This document shows positions 49,386 through 61,929 of a stretch of DNA of 64,000 bases, piece after piece. The stretch is from contig NC_063257.1 in assembly GCF_019578655.1 (NCBI RefSeq), positions 10,478,001-10,542,000 of the forward strand, given 5' to 3'. The DNA is from Ricinus communis. Lineage: Eukaryota; Streptophyta; Magnoliopsida; Malpighiales; Euphorbiaceae. Both the position numbers and the translations under genes were made by a program. The first letter of the stretch is position 1; each line of letters opens with the position of its first letter. The notes under the pieces were generated by a model. It did no database searches. It saw only the letters and a program-made list of their open reading frames with translations, and had not been told where the DNA came from.

Positions 49386-49940
49386 ACAAATACCAATCAT
49401 GTTCAGCTCATCATTCTTCAAAGCCTCCCAGACATCATTCATAACTGATAGCCTAGACTCAAAGTCCTTGACGCCTTCAAGGTTGAAAGTAGATCCTAAA
49501 TTTGGTTGAGGAGCATCATAGGCCACAGTACCACATTCTGGAGCTTCTCGAATCTTCTTGCATATATCCTCGGTTATCTTTGAAGCTTTCCTGCTTGAGG
49601 AATAACGTGACCACGGATTTTGACAACGCCCATTCAAGCACCTGTTTCTTGCTCCAGGATTCTCCTTTTCCAGAAATTCAGAGATCATTTTACTGAGATC
49701 ATCTGCTGCCTTTTTCCAATGGGGTACACCAGGAATAGGGACTTTAAACTTCTTGTCAGCATCTTGCACGAAAAGATCAGCTTCAGCCCTCTTATCATCC
49801 AGCTTCTTTCTTTCATCTTGCAGGTTCGTAATGTTGCGATGGTAGAAAATCAGGTATCCAATATGTCGTTTGATAGGGGCAACTAATGATTTTCCAATTT
49901 CGCTGGCAACAGAACCGACAATTGCTGTAAGAAACTCCTT

Positions 49941-52900
49941 TTTGTTTTTTCTTCTAAATTTCTTAAAAGGCCAACTGCAAAACAAATAATAAAAAGAATA
50001 ACGATAAGATAGAGTTGAAGTAGAAAATAACAATTAACCAAAGGAAAAGAAAAGAACATAGCAGTCCAATGAACAAAAATGAAATATTAATGAAACTTAT
50101 GATTATGCAATAACGAGATTGACAAACTTAAGAACCTAATTAGTTGATGTTAGAGGGCGTAGCAAGGGAACAAAGGCGAGGACTATATTGTATTATACTG
50201 AACAGTGCTATAAAGAGAGTAACCCACTAAGAAGAATGGAAAATATTTATTTTGCTAATTTAACTTGAACATATTTCATTTACACAGTTAGTTTCCTCCC
50301 TTTTAACAGGATGAAATTGGCAAGTTAGAGGTAGTTGAAAAATGTCTTGTACACCAATGTCACAATCATGTGGTAAAGCTTAAAGATTTGAAGGGATTCA
50401 GAAAGGTCAACTAAAGAGGAAAATCAATCCATGAGAGTTCGATTAAATGCGTTGGAAGATGAAATGTAGAAGCTCAAATGAATGCTCCAACTTCCCCTCT
50501 TCAAACCAGATTCCCATCAACTTGAGTATAAATCGGGTGAAACACTTACAACAGATTTTGCTATCCTAAGCCTAGATAAATATTTTCCATATGAAATTTG
50601 GGTCTTTGATAATGATAGTATGTCTTATACGGTTTTAGTTGATTATTTCTTAATTCACTTATGTGGTGTTTAATTGAAATACATAAAATTTATGAAATTC
50701 ATTTATAAATTTAAATGGAGTGAAAGTACATTTAGTATTTCTATGTAATTAAATTTGTGTAGAATTGATTATAGCTAAATTAAATTCTAACAAAATATAT
50801 AAATTTTTTAAATGAATTCCACATTAGTAAGTGAATACATTTCACGATACAAAAATATATATTTCAACTTTATTATTTTTATTATATTTTTTCTTATATT
50901 TCTTTTAAATAAAATAATTTTTTTATAAATTTCAACCAAATATAGAATTATTTTTTCCACAGTCTCTTCTTATAAATTATTACCATTAGTAATTTAATTT
51001 TTCAAATACTTCACGTATAACAAATTTTATCTTAGTATACTTTTATAAATTGAATATAGTCGATGTGACTATTAAGCAATTTATCATGAAATAATCATTA
51101 TTTATTATTAATTTTTTCATATTAAATTCTGAATTGGCTTTATATAATTATAAGTATATATATTATAATATAGCAGCAATGAATATATAGTAAGTGCTAT
51201 TAAGCTGAAGAAGATAATATATATATAAACTAATGCAAGATGGGTTTAAAGGAGATCAGGAATGAAATATGGAAGGGCCCTCGTTTTCTCTTCTTAAAAA
51301 AACCCTAGCTGTCTCTTCCTTTATTCTTTTACTTTTTTGTTTTCATCAAAATTTTATTTTTTAGCTCACGGCCGATCTTTTTAAATCCACAGTAGTCCAT
51401 ATTTTTTGTTATTAATTAATTTTAATAAATAAATATTAATACTTTTTTAGAAGTTTCATAATCCTCCATGATGGAAATTTTGAGTTCTCATTCTATATGA
51501 GTTTTATAATCCTCCATTACATGGGTGTTGAGTTCTCCCTCTATCGGGATCGTGAAAAGAAAAAAGAAATCAAATCTGATATTCAAATAATCAGGCTTAT
51601 CAAAAAATATCTATAAAGTCGATATGTGACTTAGTCCTACCGAGTGGAGTATTCTTCCTACATAATTGCATTTTACTAGTCTATCAATACGTTTGATTAT
51701 TATTATAAGTAGATTTTCTTTTTTGTATTTTTTGATGTTTGATATTTATTTTTATCTTTTATATTAAGATGTACTTATTAATTTTTATTAATGGAATATC
51801 CATTATTCTTCTAATAGAAAAAGAAACTAATGCAAAATTTAAAATGGATGCCCACATAGTCTTTGTTGTGTTATATATTTAAGAATTTACATAATAACAG
51901 TGGAAATTTTTTATTGATCTATAATAGTAATAGTATTAGAATCTATTTGGCTAAACTATTATTAATAGCTGGTAGTTATTGTCAGTCATTACAAGTTACC
52001 AAATATATATATATATATATATATATGAAATTTTAAAATAATTAATATAGTATTACAAGTTACATTTATTTTGAAATCAATAGTTATCATAACAAAGTTT
52101 TCTTATTCTGTTAAAACAAAGTAATGGTAAAAGTCACCATCAATAAGTTTGAGTAGCATACACATGAATATGAAATCTCAAAAAGAAGAAGAAAATGGTA
52201 CCAGAGCTTTAATCAGCTTGCAATTTTGGCCGTGTTCTCTTGTGACAGCAACTCTGAGCTGTAAACTGAAAACAAAAGCAAAAGAACAAGAACAAGAAAA
52301 GAGAAGAACAAACGTTAGTTCTGGTCAAACAAGAAGTGACTTAAATTACTGTATAGATCTTATTTCACATCAGGTATTCCATTAAAGTAGAGATTCATTT
52401 ACATACATCGAAACAACAATTTCAACTCACATTTATCATATACACATGTAAATGCAGCAAGTTTTGTTCCAAAGAGAGTCAAGAACAGCAATAAACGTAG
52501 AGTTAATTTTTGCAGGTTTTCACATTTATAGCAGAAAAGATTAAAGAAAATTTAGCAAACAGTAGTTGCTAAGTATGGACTTACTTGCAAAGAAAGCAAT
52601 GGAGTGATGTACCGAATGGGAAATAATGAGACTGTATTTGAGGAAGTGAAGATGAAAGAGAATAAAATCTCCAATTAAAAATAAAACGAATTAACGGATA
52701 TATAAAACAGAATATAAAAATAAAATCATACGTTCTCATTGGTGTTGACTTTGCATTATGTTATGGGTACCATAATATTGAAAGAAAAAAAAAAAAAAGA
52801 GATTAGAGCTTTAATGGAAAATAGGGAAAAAGAAATAAAAACCACTAAAGGTAATTAAGTTTAAGAAGAATTTATCAAGATGGAATGGTGGCGGAATTAG

Positions 52901-55019
52901 GAATAGATTTAAAGGAGGGCCAAAAGTTTTATAGCAGAATTAATATATATATATTAATTATCAATGTAAATTAACAATATATAAAATATTAAATATCATA
53001 TTTCACAATAAAAATATAAGAAAATACCATATATATATATATATATATGATCATAGAAAAATTTTAGAGAAAAAAAATACCTTAAATTAGTTATTAACAT
53101 TAACATTTTTTTAATTACATAAGCTATTTAATTTTCTTTGATGGATGAGTTACTTTCTACTTAAATTTTAGAAAGTATTAAAAAAAGTAAATTAATAATG
53201 ATGGAATTAAAATGAAACCAATATCTTAAAGAAATTTTACAGTTATGTGAGTTTCTATAGTGATTCTCATAGTTTTTTGAGATAGTCATCAAGCTTTCTA
53301 TTAATTCATTCAACTATGTTTCTAAAATCTAAATCAATAATCATAAAGCACAATCTAAAGTTCTCAAATATGATTTTTAATGTTTTTAAATGAAATAGAA
53401 TGTGAAGTGCTCAAATATTAGTAGATATAAGCCGGTACAATGTGAAAAGTGATAATAGAATATTAATTTAATTTATAAAATTGTAAGAACGAAGGCGCTT
53501 TAGGTGTGTGTTGACCGGATCTCCTGCGAGAATGATTTTGAAAATTTAAAACAAAAAATAGTGGTATTTGCTAGCAACAACATAATGGAGGCAAAAGGAC
53601 AAAAAAAATTAGGATTATTCAAGGGTTTGCCTCTTTGTTCAATTTAATTTTAATTTTATAATTGAAATAATTTTAAAAGAATTATTTATATTAATAAAAT
53701 AAGACAAAGACATTTATGATGAAATTAAATTCCATTTAAGTTATTTTAAGTTATAATATGGTTCTTTTAATATTTTTCATTTTTTAGATAAAATTCCATT
53801 ACTTTATTTTTATATTGTTACTCAATAATTTTTAAAAAATTTATTAGTTATATATATATATATATATAATATTTTAAGTTATTTTATTAAAATAGAGTTG
53901 TGTTTTTAACCCATTATATTGGAAAAAATATATTCACAATCGTCTTTTTGTGAAAGCTATTATTTTTTATATAAGAAATTTATTCAGGCAGTTAATTTTC
54001 ATATATAATTAATAAATAACAGTTTGTATACTAGAAATTATAAAAATATTAAATCTTTTTGATAAGTTTCATAGGATAAGTTCTAAAATCTAGATATGTA
54101 AAAATTGAAAAAATAAGAATAAATAGTTATACTCAACTAAATTGTGTTAAGAAAAAAAGAATAATACTCTCTAGCATAAAGTTAATGTTTCATACTTTTA
54201 AAATTATCAAGTGCATTCAGATTTAATCAAAAAAATAAATATTGAAATTTAGACTATAAAATTAATTTCTTAGACTCTTTGCACCATAATGTTAGTATAA
54301 ATCTAGTCAAGAGTATATGATAATAATAATTGCACGAAAATGTAGGAAATAGATCAAAATATTATAGCATATCTTCAATCTCAATAAATAAAGAAATATT
54401 AATTAAAAATTTATAGCTTTAGTATACAATCGGTTCTTAATATAATTTTTAATTTTTTTAAATCAAGAAGAAAAAATAGAAAAAATAATTATGATACTAG
54501 AAAATTTTATTTTGAGAATTACGAGCACTAATTATTTTTTAAATAATTATGAGTTTTATTGATGATATTAAATTGGTTTTAATAACTTAAATTTCCTAGT
54601 TAGATCGGTGGTTATAACTTCAATGTATTTTAGCACTAATAAATTTATTATAATATATGCGATGCTTTTCTGATGCTTTATAGTTAAAATTTCTCACAGT
54701 TTAAATAAATGATGTTTAAATTCATTCAAATTGCTAACTAAGAAAGAAAAAATGTGTTTAGAACATTGCTTATATAAATATATTCTAATGCTTTTAGATT
54801 TACCATAACTATCAAATAAAATTTAAAATTTAAAATTTAAATTTAAACAAATAGTAACAAAGAGAAAAAAAAAAAAGAATGCCTACTATAAAGAAAATAA
54901 AGCTTTATATTTTCTTTAAAAAAAAAAATACAAGAGAGGAAATCATATATCAGGACATTTCAACTAGGTTGTCCGAAAAATAAAATTAATAAGAAAATGT
55001 AAAAACCAAACAAGGAACT
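49941..55019. other. Spacer between NLR2 and NLR3
   Basis: Contains the upstream flank of NLR2, a decayed coding relic (50310-50673), a short tandem duplication at about 51440-51550 (gttt[ct]ataatcctccat units ending in gagttctc) and several TA microsatellites. The stretch 52100-52680 is less AT-rich but shows no convincing frame. No intact gene was recognised. Confidence 0.5.
50310..50673 (+). pseudogene. Decayed coding relic of unknown origin
   Basis: Frame-broken segments look protein-like: DEIGKLEVVEKCLVHQCHNH, a coiled-coil-like RLNALEDEM followed by a stop, and an open 63-codon tail (SHQLEYKSGETLTTDFAI, SLDKYFPYEIWVFDND). I cannot assign a family. A retrotransposon gag or a decayed host gene are both possible. 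Confidence 0.3.
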
Positions 55020-55260
55020 AGCAAAACGTATAGTTCTCTTGGCAACTTAAATCATCATACACTTCTCTAGTAAAGAATCCCATCAAGCTAACCTTGAGAT
55101 AGTTGTCCCATGTCTTGCCAAAATGTCTGTTGGCCTGTTTCCTTCGCCGAATACGTGAGTTGCTCTAAAGTTCATCTACTGCACATAGCAGAGACAACGA
55201 GTTCAGTCCATGTGAAGTTCCCAAGGAATCGAGGTCCCTTTATGTTTAAAGCAGTAGAAA
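55020..55260 (-). mobile_element. LINE RNase H-like fragment
   Basis: The minus strand contains THVFGEGNRPTDILARHGTT, the conserved end of the RNase H-like (RVT_3) domain of plant LINE elements (usual form REGNR-AD-LARxG), followed by SRLA and degenerate sequence with stops. It lies just downstream of NLR3. Confidence 0.65.
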
Positions 55261-55681
55261 ACAAAAGTAGAATCCAGAATATTTATATTCTTTACTTTCA
55301 ATTATTTGTAAATTTACTCTAATATTATTTAAATCAATTAAATACTCTATTAAACAATTTGTAACTTACCTTAATAAAATTTAAATTATCAAATATTTAA
55401 TTGAAGAATAGAATATACTTGATGAAATCATTGATTGACAAAATAAGAAATAAAAGTTTGAAAAAAAAATTTAATTAACACATAAATTAACTACATTTCA
55501 GGAAAATATTTTAAAGAACATATAGCTTGCCAAACAAAAACAAAAAAGAAGAAGAGATCTTTCATAGAATTTCATGCACTTTCTTGCTTTTGTAGATATC
55601 AGATATCATATGCAACTTAAAAATATGAAATTCATAGACTAAATGGTTTATGGAAGTAATTAGGCTAACCAATACCTCACC
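55261..55681. other. Downstream flank of NLR3
   Basis: AT-rich. The part at 55560-55640 resembles 15815-15915 and 35560-35660 beyond the other two NLR copies (catgcactttcttgctttt... gatatcat... gtaacttaa), marking the shared 3' flank. Confidence 0.55.
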
Positions 55682-55854
55682 TTAATTCATAGCATAGTTT
55701 TCCTCTTGAAGAAGATTGTAGCTTTGCTCTTCGTCTTGAATTCTGGGATCCTGGAAATTTTGCAGTTGCTCTTCACTTGCTCCTGCTTGGGGAACATCTA
55801 CTTCATACTTAAAAAGATCATCTTCAGAGTTGGATCCTTTTATAATTTTCAATG
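55682..55854 (-). pseudogene. NLR3 last exon
   Basis: Acceptor CTGCAG at 55860-55855, then an acidic tail (SNSEDDLFKYEVDVPQAGAS, EEQLQNFQDPRIQDEEQSYN) ending MN-stop at 55682. The homologous exons in NLR1 and NLR2 are decayed. Confidence 0.75.
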
Positions 55855-56326
55855 CTGCAGTGCTAGCATATGTTTAAGGAAACAAAAAGAAAGCATTTCC
55901 ATTAATAAGAGTAAATGGTGATATTGCTGCCATATAATAAAGGATAGATCATTCATCCATAAAAATAGGTACGATGCATATATTTAAACATTTGAATTTT
56001 GATCATTTAGTCATTCTGATATTTTAATTTTCAATTAACAAACATCCTAACTCTATTTTTTTAATCTTTTAGACACTTTTAGTTTTCGATTTATCTAATA
56101 GACACCTGAACTTTATCTTTTTGTAGCATTTAAGCACTTATGAGCAGTACAAGTGAATATATTGAATAAAGCCACATATGTCAAAAAGTGTTTAAATATA
56201 AAAAAAAAAAATTCAGGTGTGTGTCAGGATATATGAAAAGTTAAAATATTAAACTGACCAAATGGATAAAACTCAGTGTCTAAATATGCATTTAGCCATA
56301 GAAGTAATTAAGAAAAGAGATTGTAC

Positions 56327-57012
56327 CTTTTTACCAATAGATTTGCATTGTAGTCTTATATTCGCTTCAATTCATGGTCTTCAACATCTATTTTCTTTAG
56401 TTTTGGTGCGGCCACTAATCCGTAAGAGAAAGTCTCCATTCTATAACATTCTATAAGGTACAGATGTTCCAATGAAGGAAATTCAATTATGATAGAGCTA
56501 TCGATGCTGAAACTCTCGAGGTTGAATAAAGATTCAAGTCTCAGCAACCTTAGTTGAGGAAATATAACTTTTTCACTTCTTACTTCTCCTTCTAATTTCT
56601 CTTCTGCAACTATTACTTCCATTAAATGACAACATGTAATTCTTACTGCTTCTAGCTTTACTAAATATTTGGCCATAAGAGGTGAGAAAAGGTGTTTCAA
56701 ACGGTGACATAAATATACATTCAATTCTTTTAGGTTTTGAAAAGCTGTACTTTCTGGTGGTATCGTGTGCCACACATGCTTCAAATTTAGAAGATATTCT
56801 AATTCCAGTTCTTCCAGATTATTGAAAAGCACACCATTAGCAGGGCTCTCTTCAAATAAAAATATCACTTTTAATGAAGAACAATATTTCAACTTGAGTT
56901 TCTTCAGATTCTGCATCCTTTCAATAAATCTGATTGAAAATGGACAATATCTCTCTGTGTGACTGTAATTATGACAACATCCATCCTTGTTCTTCATTAA
57001 CGAAACAAATAA
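56327..57012 (-). pseudogene. NLR3 LRR exon with early stop and poor acceptor
   Basis: Reads FLFEESPANGVLFNNLEELE, VWHTIPPESTAFQNLKEL, EVIVAEEKLEGEVRSEKVIF, EFPSLEHLYLIECYRMETFS and then KRI-stop at 56356, about 30 bases before the GTACAATC donor. Where NLR2 has TTAG as acceptor, this copy has TTTG, so splicing into it may fail. The stop could also be the genuine end of a shortened protein. Confidence 0.8.
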
Positions 57013-57315
57013 AATCAACAGATTGCTTCATAATAATAATAATAATAATTGATTTTAGAGACAAAAAAAGAATTGCATACATAATATGCTACAATGACTT
57101 AATCATTCTTTTAATAAAACACCTTTTTGCCGGACAATAAAACTCCATGGTGATTGCCTTTTCTTTTTCTTGTTCTCCCCTTCTATTACAAGCAAAATAC
57201 ATAATTACTGTTAGTGGTTATTAGTAGTGTATGATCTATTGCTCAATCAATAGAGCAACTGAACAAATGGATTTGCTTTTGAGAATGTTAAAGTTGTTAA
57301 GAAAAGACGTTGTAC

Positions 57316-57895
57316 CTTTTCCTCCACAATTACATCCACGTCATTTAATATCAAATGTTCTAATAATGGAAATTCAACTTTGGTAGATCTTTCAATGCAA
57401 AAACTTTTAAGTTCTGTTAAACATGTAAGTTCCAGAAACCTTAGTTGAGGAAAAATAATTTTGTCATAGCTTTCTTCTTCTTCTGCAACAATTGCTTCTA
57501 TTCCATCGCATCGATCAACTGTTACTTTTTCTAACTTTACCAGAAGCTTAACCATACGGGGTGACAAAATATATTCTAAAGAGTGACATTTTCTTACATA
57601 TAACTCTTTTAGATTTTGAAAGGCTATGACTTTTAATGGAATTTTGAACCATATGTGTGTTAATCTTGGTAAAGAATATATTTTCAATTTTTCTAAAACA
57701 TTAAGTATTACTCCATCAGTATACCATTCTTCAAATGAAAATATTACTTCGAATGCATCATTATAACCCAAAATAAGCTTTTTAAGATCCCTAATCACTT
57801 CAATTAATCTGAATGAAAATGGAGAACATTCGCCTGTATGGTTGTAATTATGGCTAGAAGGAAAATTGTTCTTCATCAATGAAACCTATATAAAA
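57316..57895 (-). pseudogene. NLR3 LRR exon (open)
   Basis: Acceptor TATATAG before 57895, donor GTACAACG below 57316. Open throughout: FSFEEWYTDGVILN, LTHIWFKIPLKVIAFQNLKE, KLLVKLEKVTVDRCDGIEAI, AEEEESYDKIIFPQLRFLEL, EFPLLEHLIL. This is the least damaged version of this exon in the cluster. Confidence 0.85.
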
Positions 57896-59909
57896 TCAAC
57901 AATTGTGTTAACAAAATTATAATTTATTGCCATATATAATTACATGAAAGAAAAGAATAAGTAAATAAAATTAAGATATGTGTACTCCAACCTTTGTACC
58001 TCTATATATATATATTCTCCGTATCTATTATGATTCTCTTAAATTGATAACTTTATCCTTGCTTAATATAGTTTCATGAAGATCATCCAAAGAGAAAACC
58101 CATATCTATATCCCAAAGTAGAATAAGATCAAAATTCTAAAGCAAGCTTACTATTAAAACAAAGCCAACATAACCATCAAAAAAAGACTGTTACCAAAAT
58201 TCCTTAGAACAAAATCAAAATACATGCCACCACAAATTGGAAAAAAAAACTGAAAAAACTCTTTTTATTAGTTTAATTAATTTAAGAAACAAACATTAAT
58301 TTGTATTTGATGAGCAAAAATTGTTTTAGTTCCTTTGTTTTTGCCTCTATTAAATGTAAGTATACATAGGCAAGTGTAATTTAAAAAATGATAAATAACA
58401 AAGAAATCATCACATTGCTTATATCAACAAGTTGAGGAAAAACAAACTTAAAATCATCAGTATTTTGTTGTTCATAAAATTTTTGTTGTTCTTCCCATTT
58501 TTCTATTATAAATTCATTGTTTTAAATTAAAAGATATTATGTTATTTTCGTACTAAATAATTTTGGAATGTAAGAATCTCCATCCATTATATAAATGCGA
58601 TTTTAATTTAATGTGTATTCATCTTTATCTTCTTATTTTCCCTAATAATTTTTTATTAGAGGCTATTTTTATTTAAATGTGAATTTATTTAATAACAATA
58701 ATAATATATTTAGCTAATTATAAATAATATTTTTATTAATATTTTTTTTTTATAACTATCTAAGGAAACGAAGTGTGCTGACGTGAAAAGATACGATTCG
58801 TGAAGTGTCATAGCATTATTATTATTTTTGCATATATGATAAATTGGAGATTAAATGTTATTTCGTGAAATCAACTCGGAAATTATCTTAATTTGAATTG
58901 GAGTTAGTCGTTTATCAACTATGCTTTCTAAATAGGGTTAAATTTTTTAATAACCTTGAATTTTGTTATATTACACTAAGTAGGTCTTTTTATTTTTAAT
59001 AATTAATTTTAATATTTCTCTCATTTAGTGAAACTAACTAAATTCTATTAAAATTTTCCATTTTAACCATTACTTTATCTAAAATACCACGACCCTTAGA
59101 GATATAGAGACCTTAACATCCCTAAATTTGATCACATTGCACTAAAAAGGTTTTTTTGGTTTAATAATTAATTTTAGTATTTTCTTAGAAATATTAAATA
59201 ATTAACATATATTTATAATTTTAGAACTTTTAAATTTTATTAGACTAATATTTTTATATTCAACATTTAGATATTCAATATTTAAAAGTTAAAGTTATAA
59301 ATTATTAGAAGAATTTAAAGAAATCTAGAATTTATACAAAAATACATTAACTAAAGAAAGTACCTTATATAAAATTATATAAAAAACTTTTATAAGTTAA
59401 TATATTTTATAATTAATGACGTTAGTTAATATTAAGTTAAGTCAAAAAGATATTATAATTTAATCATATACTTTTAATATATAAATAAATTTACAAAGTT
59501 TGGAATTGACTATCTAATATAGTAATATTAGTAAAGGTAAATTGATATTTTAATTTTATTTAATATTTATTTTTAAGTGAAAGATGTAATAGTTTAACAT
59601 AATAAAATGAAAGAGATGTTAAAATTAGTTATAAAAGGGTAGGGATCTATTAGTATAATTTAACAAAAGCTAGAGATGTTAAAATATTTAATCCATTAGA
59701 GTTTATTATACATTTTATTCACATTTATATCTATTTTTAACTTAAAGATGTAATAGTTTAACAGAATTAAAAAATAAAATTATTAAAATAATTATTAAAA
59801 GCATAAAAGTCTACTAGTATAATTTAATATTACTCAGAAATATTAAAATAATTGACTCTTTTAAATAATTGGCTTTTCTTCTACATGTTTGCAACACATC
59901 TAACTAAAA

Positions 59910-59949
<40 letters not shown>

Positions 59950-60612
59950 CAAGATTATAATAATGTTTTCTCTATCCTACATAGAAGGATGTATGATTTT
60001 TAACTCAATTTTTTCAATTCTTAGAATGAATATCTATCTTAACATATTTTTTTACATTCTTAAATTACAACATTTCAATGGTGATTTTTAGTTATTCCAT
60101 AAAAAAATTGCTATTTAGTACTATTTATAGTTACAACCTTTTATATTTCTCTTTATTTTTAAATTTTTTGTTATGATTTTTTTAAAATTTTCTCTATTCT
60201 TATAGGAATTAATTAATTATTAATTAAATAATAATTAATTATTTATAATTTCATATACTTATTTTTATTTATTTTTCATTTTTTGTTTTATTTTATCTCA
60301 CATTTTTTCTATTTATTTTTTAAAATTAAAGAAAATTATTATTAACGATTATCGGAAGCAATTACATTTAGAAATGGTAATGATATTTTAATATTTATTA
60401 TTATTTTCAAATTTTTTTACTTTTATTTATTATTTTTAGAAGTGATGATAATATTGTAATATTTACTTTTATTTATTAAAATTATTAAAATAAAAATATT
60501 ATTAAATACTTACTTTGGTTCATTCTTTTTAAGATTTTATATAGGTAAAAGTAATCAATCCTATGACAATAGTAATAACTAAAGTTAAAATAAAAAATAA
60601 AAAATATAAAAT
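57896..60612 (-). other. NLR3 intron-like spacer
   Basis: AT-rich. Blocks at 58330-58860 and 59850-59950 resemble intron sequence of NLR1 and NLR2. A TA microsatellite (59913-59946) is present. No gene was recognised. Confidence 0.55.
59913..59946. repeat. TA microsatellite
   Basis: A TA run of about 17 units in the NLR3 spacer. Confidence 0.95.
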
Positions 60613-61929
60613 AGGTGTTGTTAGTCGTTTTCTGTCAAATCCAGGTAAGAAGCATTGGGAAGCAGTGAAGTGGAATCTCAGATATCTACGTGGTACTTCC
60701 AAATTGGGTATCACATTTGGAAATGGAAAGCTGATACTTGTTGGTTATACTGATTCTGATATGGCAGGAAATAAGGACAACATGAAATCAATTTCTGGAT
60801 ATTTGATGACTTTTGCAGGGGGAGCTGTGTCATGGTAATCGAGACTGCAAAAATGTGTGGTTTTATCCACCACCGAGGCTGAGTATGTGGCTGCAACAGA
60901 AGCGTGTAAGGAGCTATTATGGCTCAAAAGATTTATGCAAGAGATTGGCTTTGTGCAACAGCGCTACGTGGTTCTTTGTGATAATCAAAGTACTATTCAC
61001 CTTGCTAAAAATTCTATGTTTCACAAACGAACCAAGCATATTGATGTGAGGTATCATTGGATTAGAGATGCACTTGAAGACAAACTATTTGAACTTGATA
61101 AAGTTCATACTGATGATAATGGTGCCGATATGTTGACAAAGGTTCTAGCAAGGGAAAAGTTGAAGGTATGTTGCTCCATCGCCGGTATGACGAACTCTTC
61201 CTCATAAGTAAAAAAGGGGGAGATTTGTTGGTTTTTTTTTCTTTGTTTTTGACCCATGAGGAAAGCCCAACTATTGAGCCCATTAAAGTCTTATTTAGAC
61301 TTTCTATTTTGGGAGCACAAAAAGGCACAAAAAAACATGAGCTGAATGCTCATCCCGTTTTTCAGCAGACAGCAGTAGAAAAGTTCCGTGTTCCGTAGAT
61401 TGAACCGTTGGATCGTCGTGATTTTTGGACAGCAGCTACATAGCATCTGGGCAAATATTTTGGACGGTGGAGATCGGGTTTTGAGGTTCGGAGATCGGGT
61501 TTCGTTGGTCTGGATAGTAGCTAATTTTTCTGGTGATATATTTCTTATCTTGGCTCTATTTTGATTCCATACACCTTGATGTGCTTCCAAGGATATGATG
61601 ATTTTGTATGCCTCTAGTATTATCTAGAGAAGACTTTGTATTACTCCTTTGATGATGATAGTAGATTTAAGCGGCCAAAATGGTCCCGTGGTTTTTCCCT
61701 AGTTTATGGGTTTTCCACGCTAAAATTTCGGTGTCTTTGTGTTGTTGTGTACTTACTGTTTTAGCTCAATATCTTGGTGCATAGCAGTGGTATTGTGTGT
61801 GTTCTAATTGCATTAAGAACACCCTATTTGTTTGCATCCTCAGGGGTTTATTCAAGTTGGGAAAATTTAGATAAACGGAGATTAATTCCGCATTTATTTG
61901 TTTACCGGTTGTGGCTGTTTTTCCAATCA
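60613..61929 (+). mobile_element. 5'-truncated copia fragment: RNase H end plus 3' LTR
   Basis: The frame 60613-61206 reads SRFLSNPGKKHWEAVKWNLR, GYTDSDMAGNKDNMKSISGY, STTEAEYVAATEACKELLWL, VLCDNQSTIHLAKNSMFH and ADMLTKVL. A single stop at 60836-60838 (TAA in place of the usual Gln codon of SWQSRLQK) interrupts it. A polypurine tract (AAAAAAGGGGGAGATT) and an LTR starting TGTTGG at 61226 follow. The LTR runs about 700 bases to CCA/CCAATCA at 61925-61929. No 5' LTR, gag or RT is present. It is a different family from the TNT1-like element. It joins the NLR3 5' exon at its end. Confidence 0.88.
61226..61929 (+). repeat. 3' LTR of the copia fragment
   Basis: Begins TGTTGGTTTTTTT right after the polypurine tract and ends in TTTTTCCA (61925) or CCAATCA (61929). 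Its partner LTR is absent from the window. Confidence 0.75.

Larger units (their letters stand above)
35700..49940 (-). pseudogene. NLR2: CC-NB-ARC-LRR pseudogene (whole locus, with nested retrotransposons)
   Basis: Pieces on the minus strand: 5' exon 49940 to about 46690, LRR exon 45695-45203, LRR exon 37506-36909, LRR exon 36687-36024, last exon 35885 to about 35700. A 5.1-kb copia (37767-42867) lies in the intron between the second and third of these, and a 794-bp LTR element (46805-47598) splits the 5' exon. Besides the insertions it carries nonsense and frameshift changes in most exons. An example is CAG to TAG in the last exon, compared with EEQLQNFQDP in NLR3. It cannot encode a complete receptor. 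The intron sequence at 43350-44050 is shared with NLR1. Confidence 0.87.
46690..49940 (-). pseudogene. NLR2 5' exon: CC, NB-ARC and LRR with disabling changes
   Basis: The codon aligned with the NLR1 start is AAG instead of ATG (49938-49940), although the frame is open upstream to 50033. Motifs: P-loop GMGGVGKTT (about 49363-49385), RNBS-A, kinase-2 VLLILDDVWEEV, KIVLTSR, GLPL (CGGLPIAI), RNBS-D CFLLCCLFPED and MHD (KMHDMVRD), then LRRs. Damage compared with NLR3: a one-base insertion near 48953; TTG to TAG at 48818-48820; GGA to TGA at 48146-48148; a one-base deletion near 47670; and the LTR element insertion. The LRR resumes beyond the insertion (FPQLTELELYNLPKLIGF, about 46790-46710). Confidence 0.87.

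Noticed and set aside
61902..61929. C-terminal residues (LDWKNSHNR) of the NLR3 open frame as real receptor sequence
   Set aside because: These codons are the end of the copia LTR read in reverse; the NLR part ends at the insertion junction.
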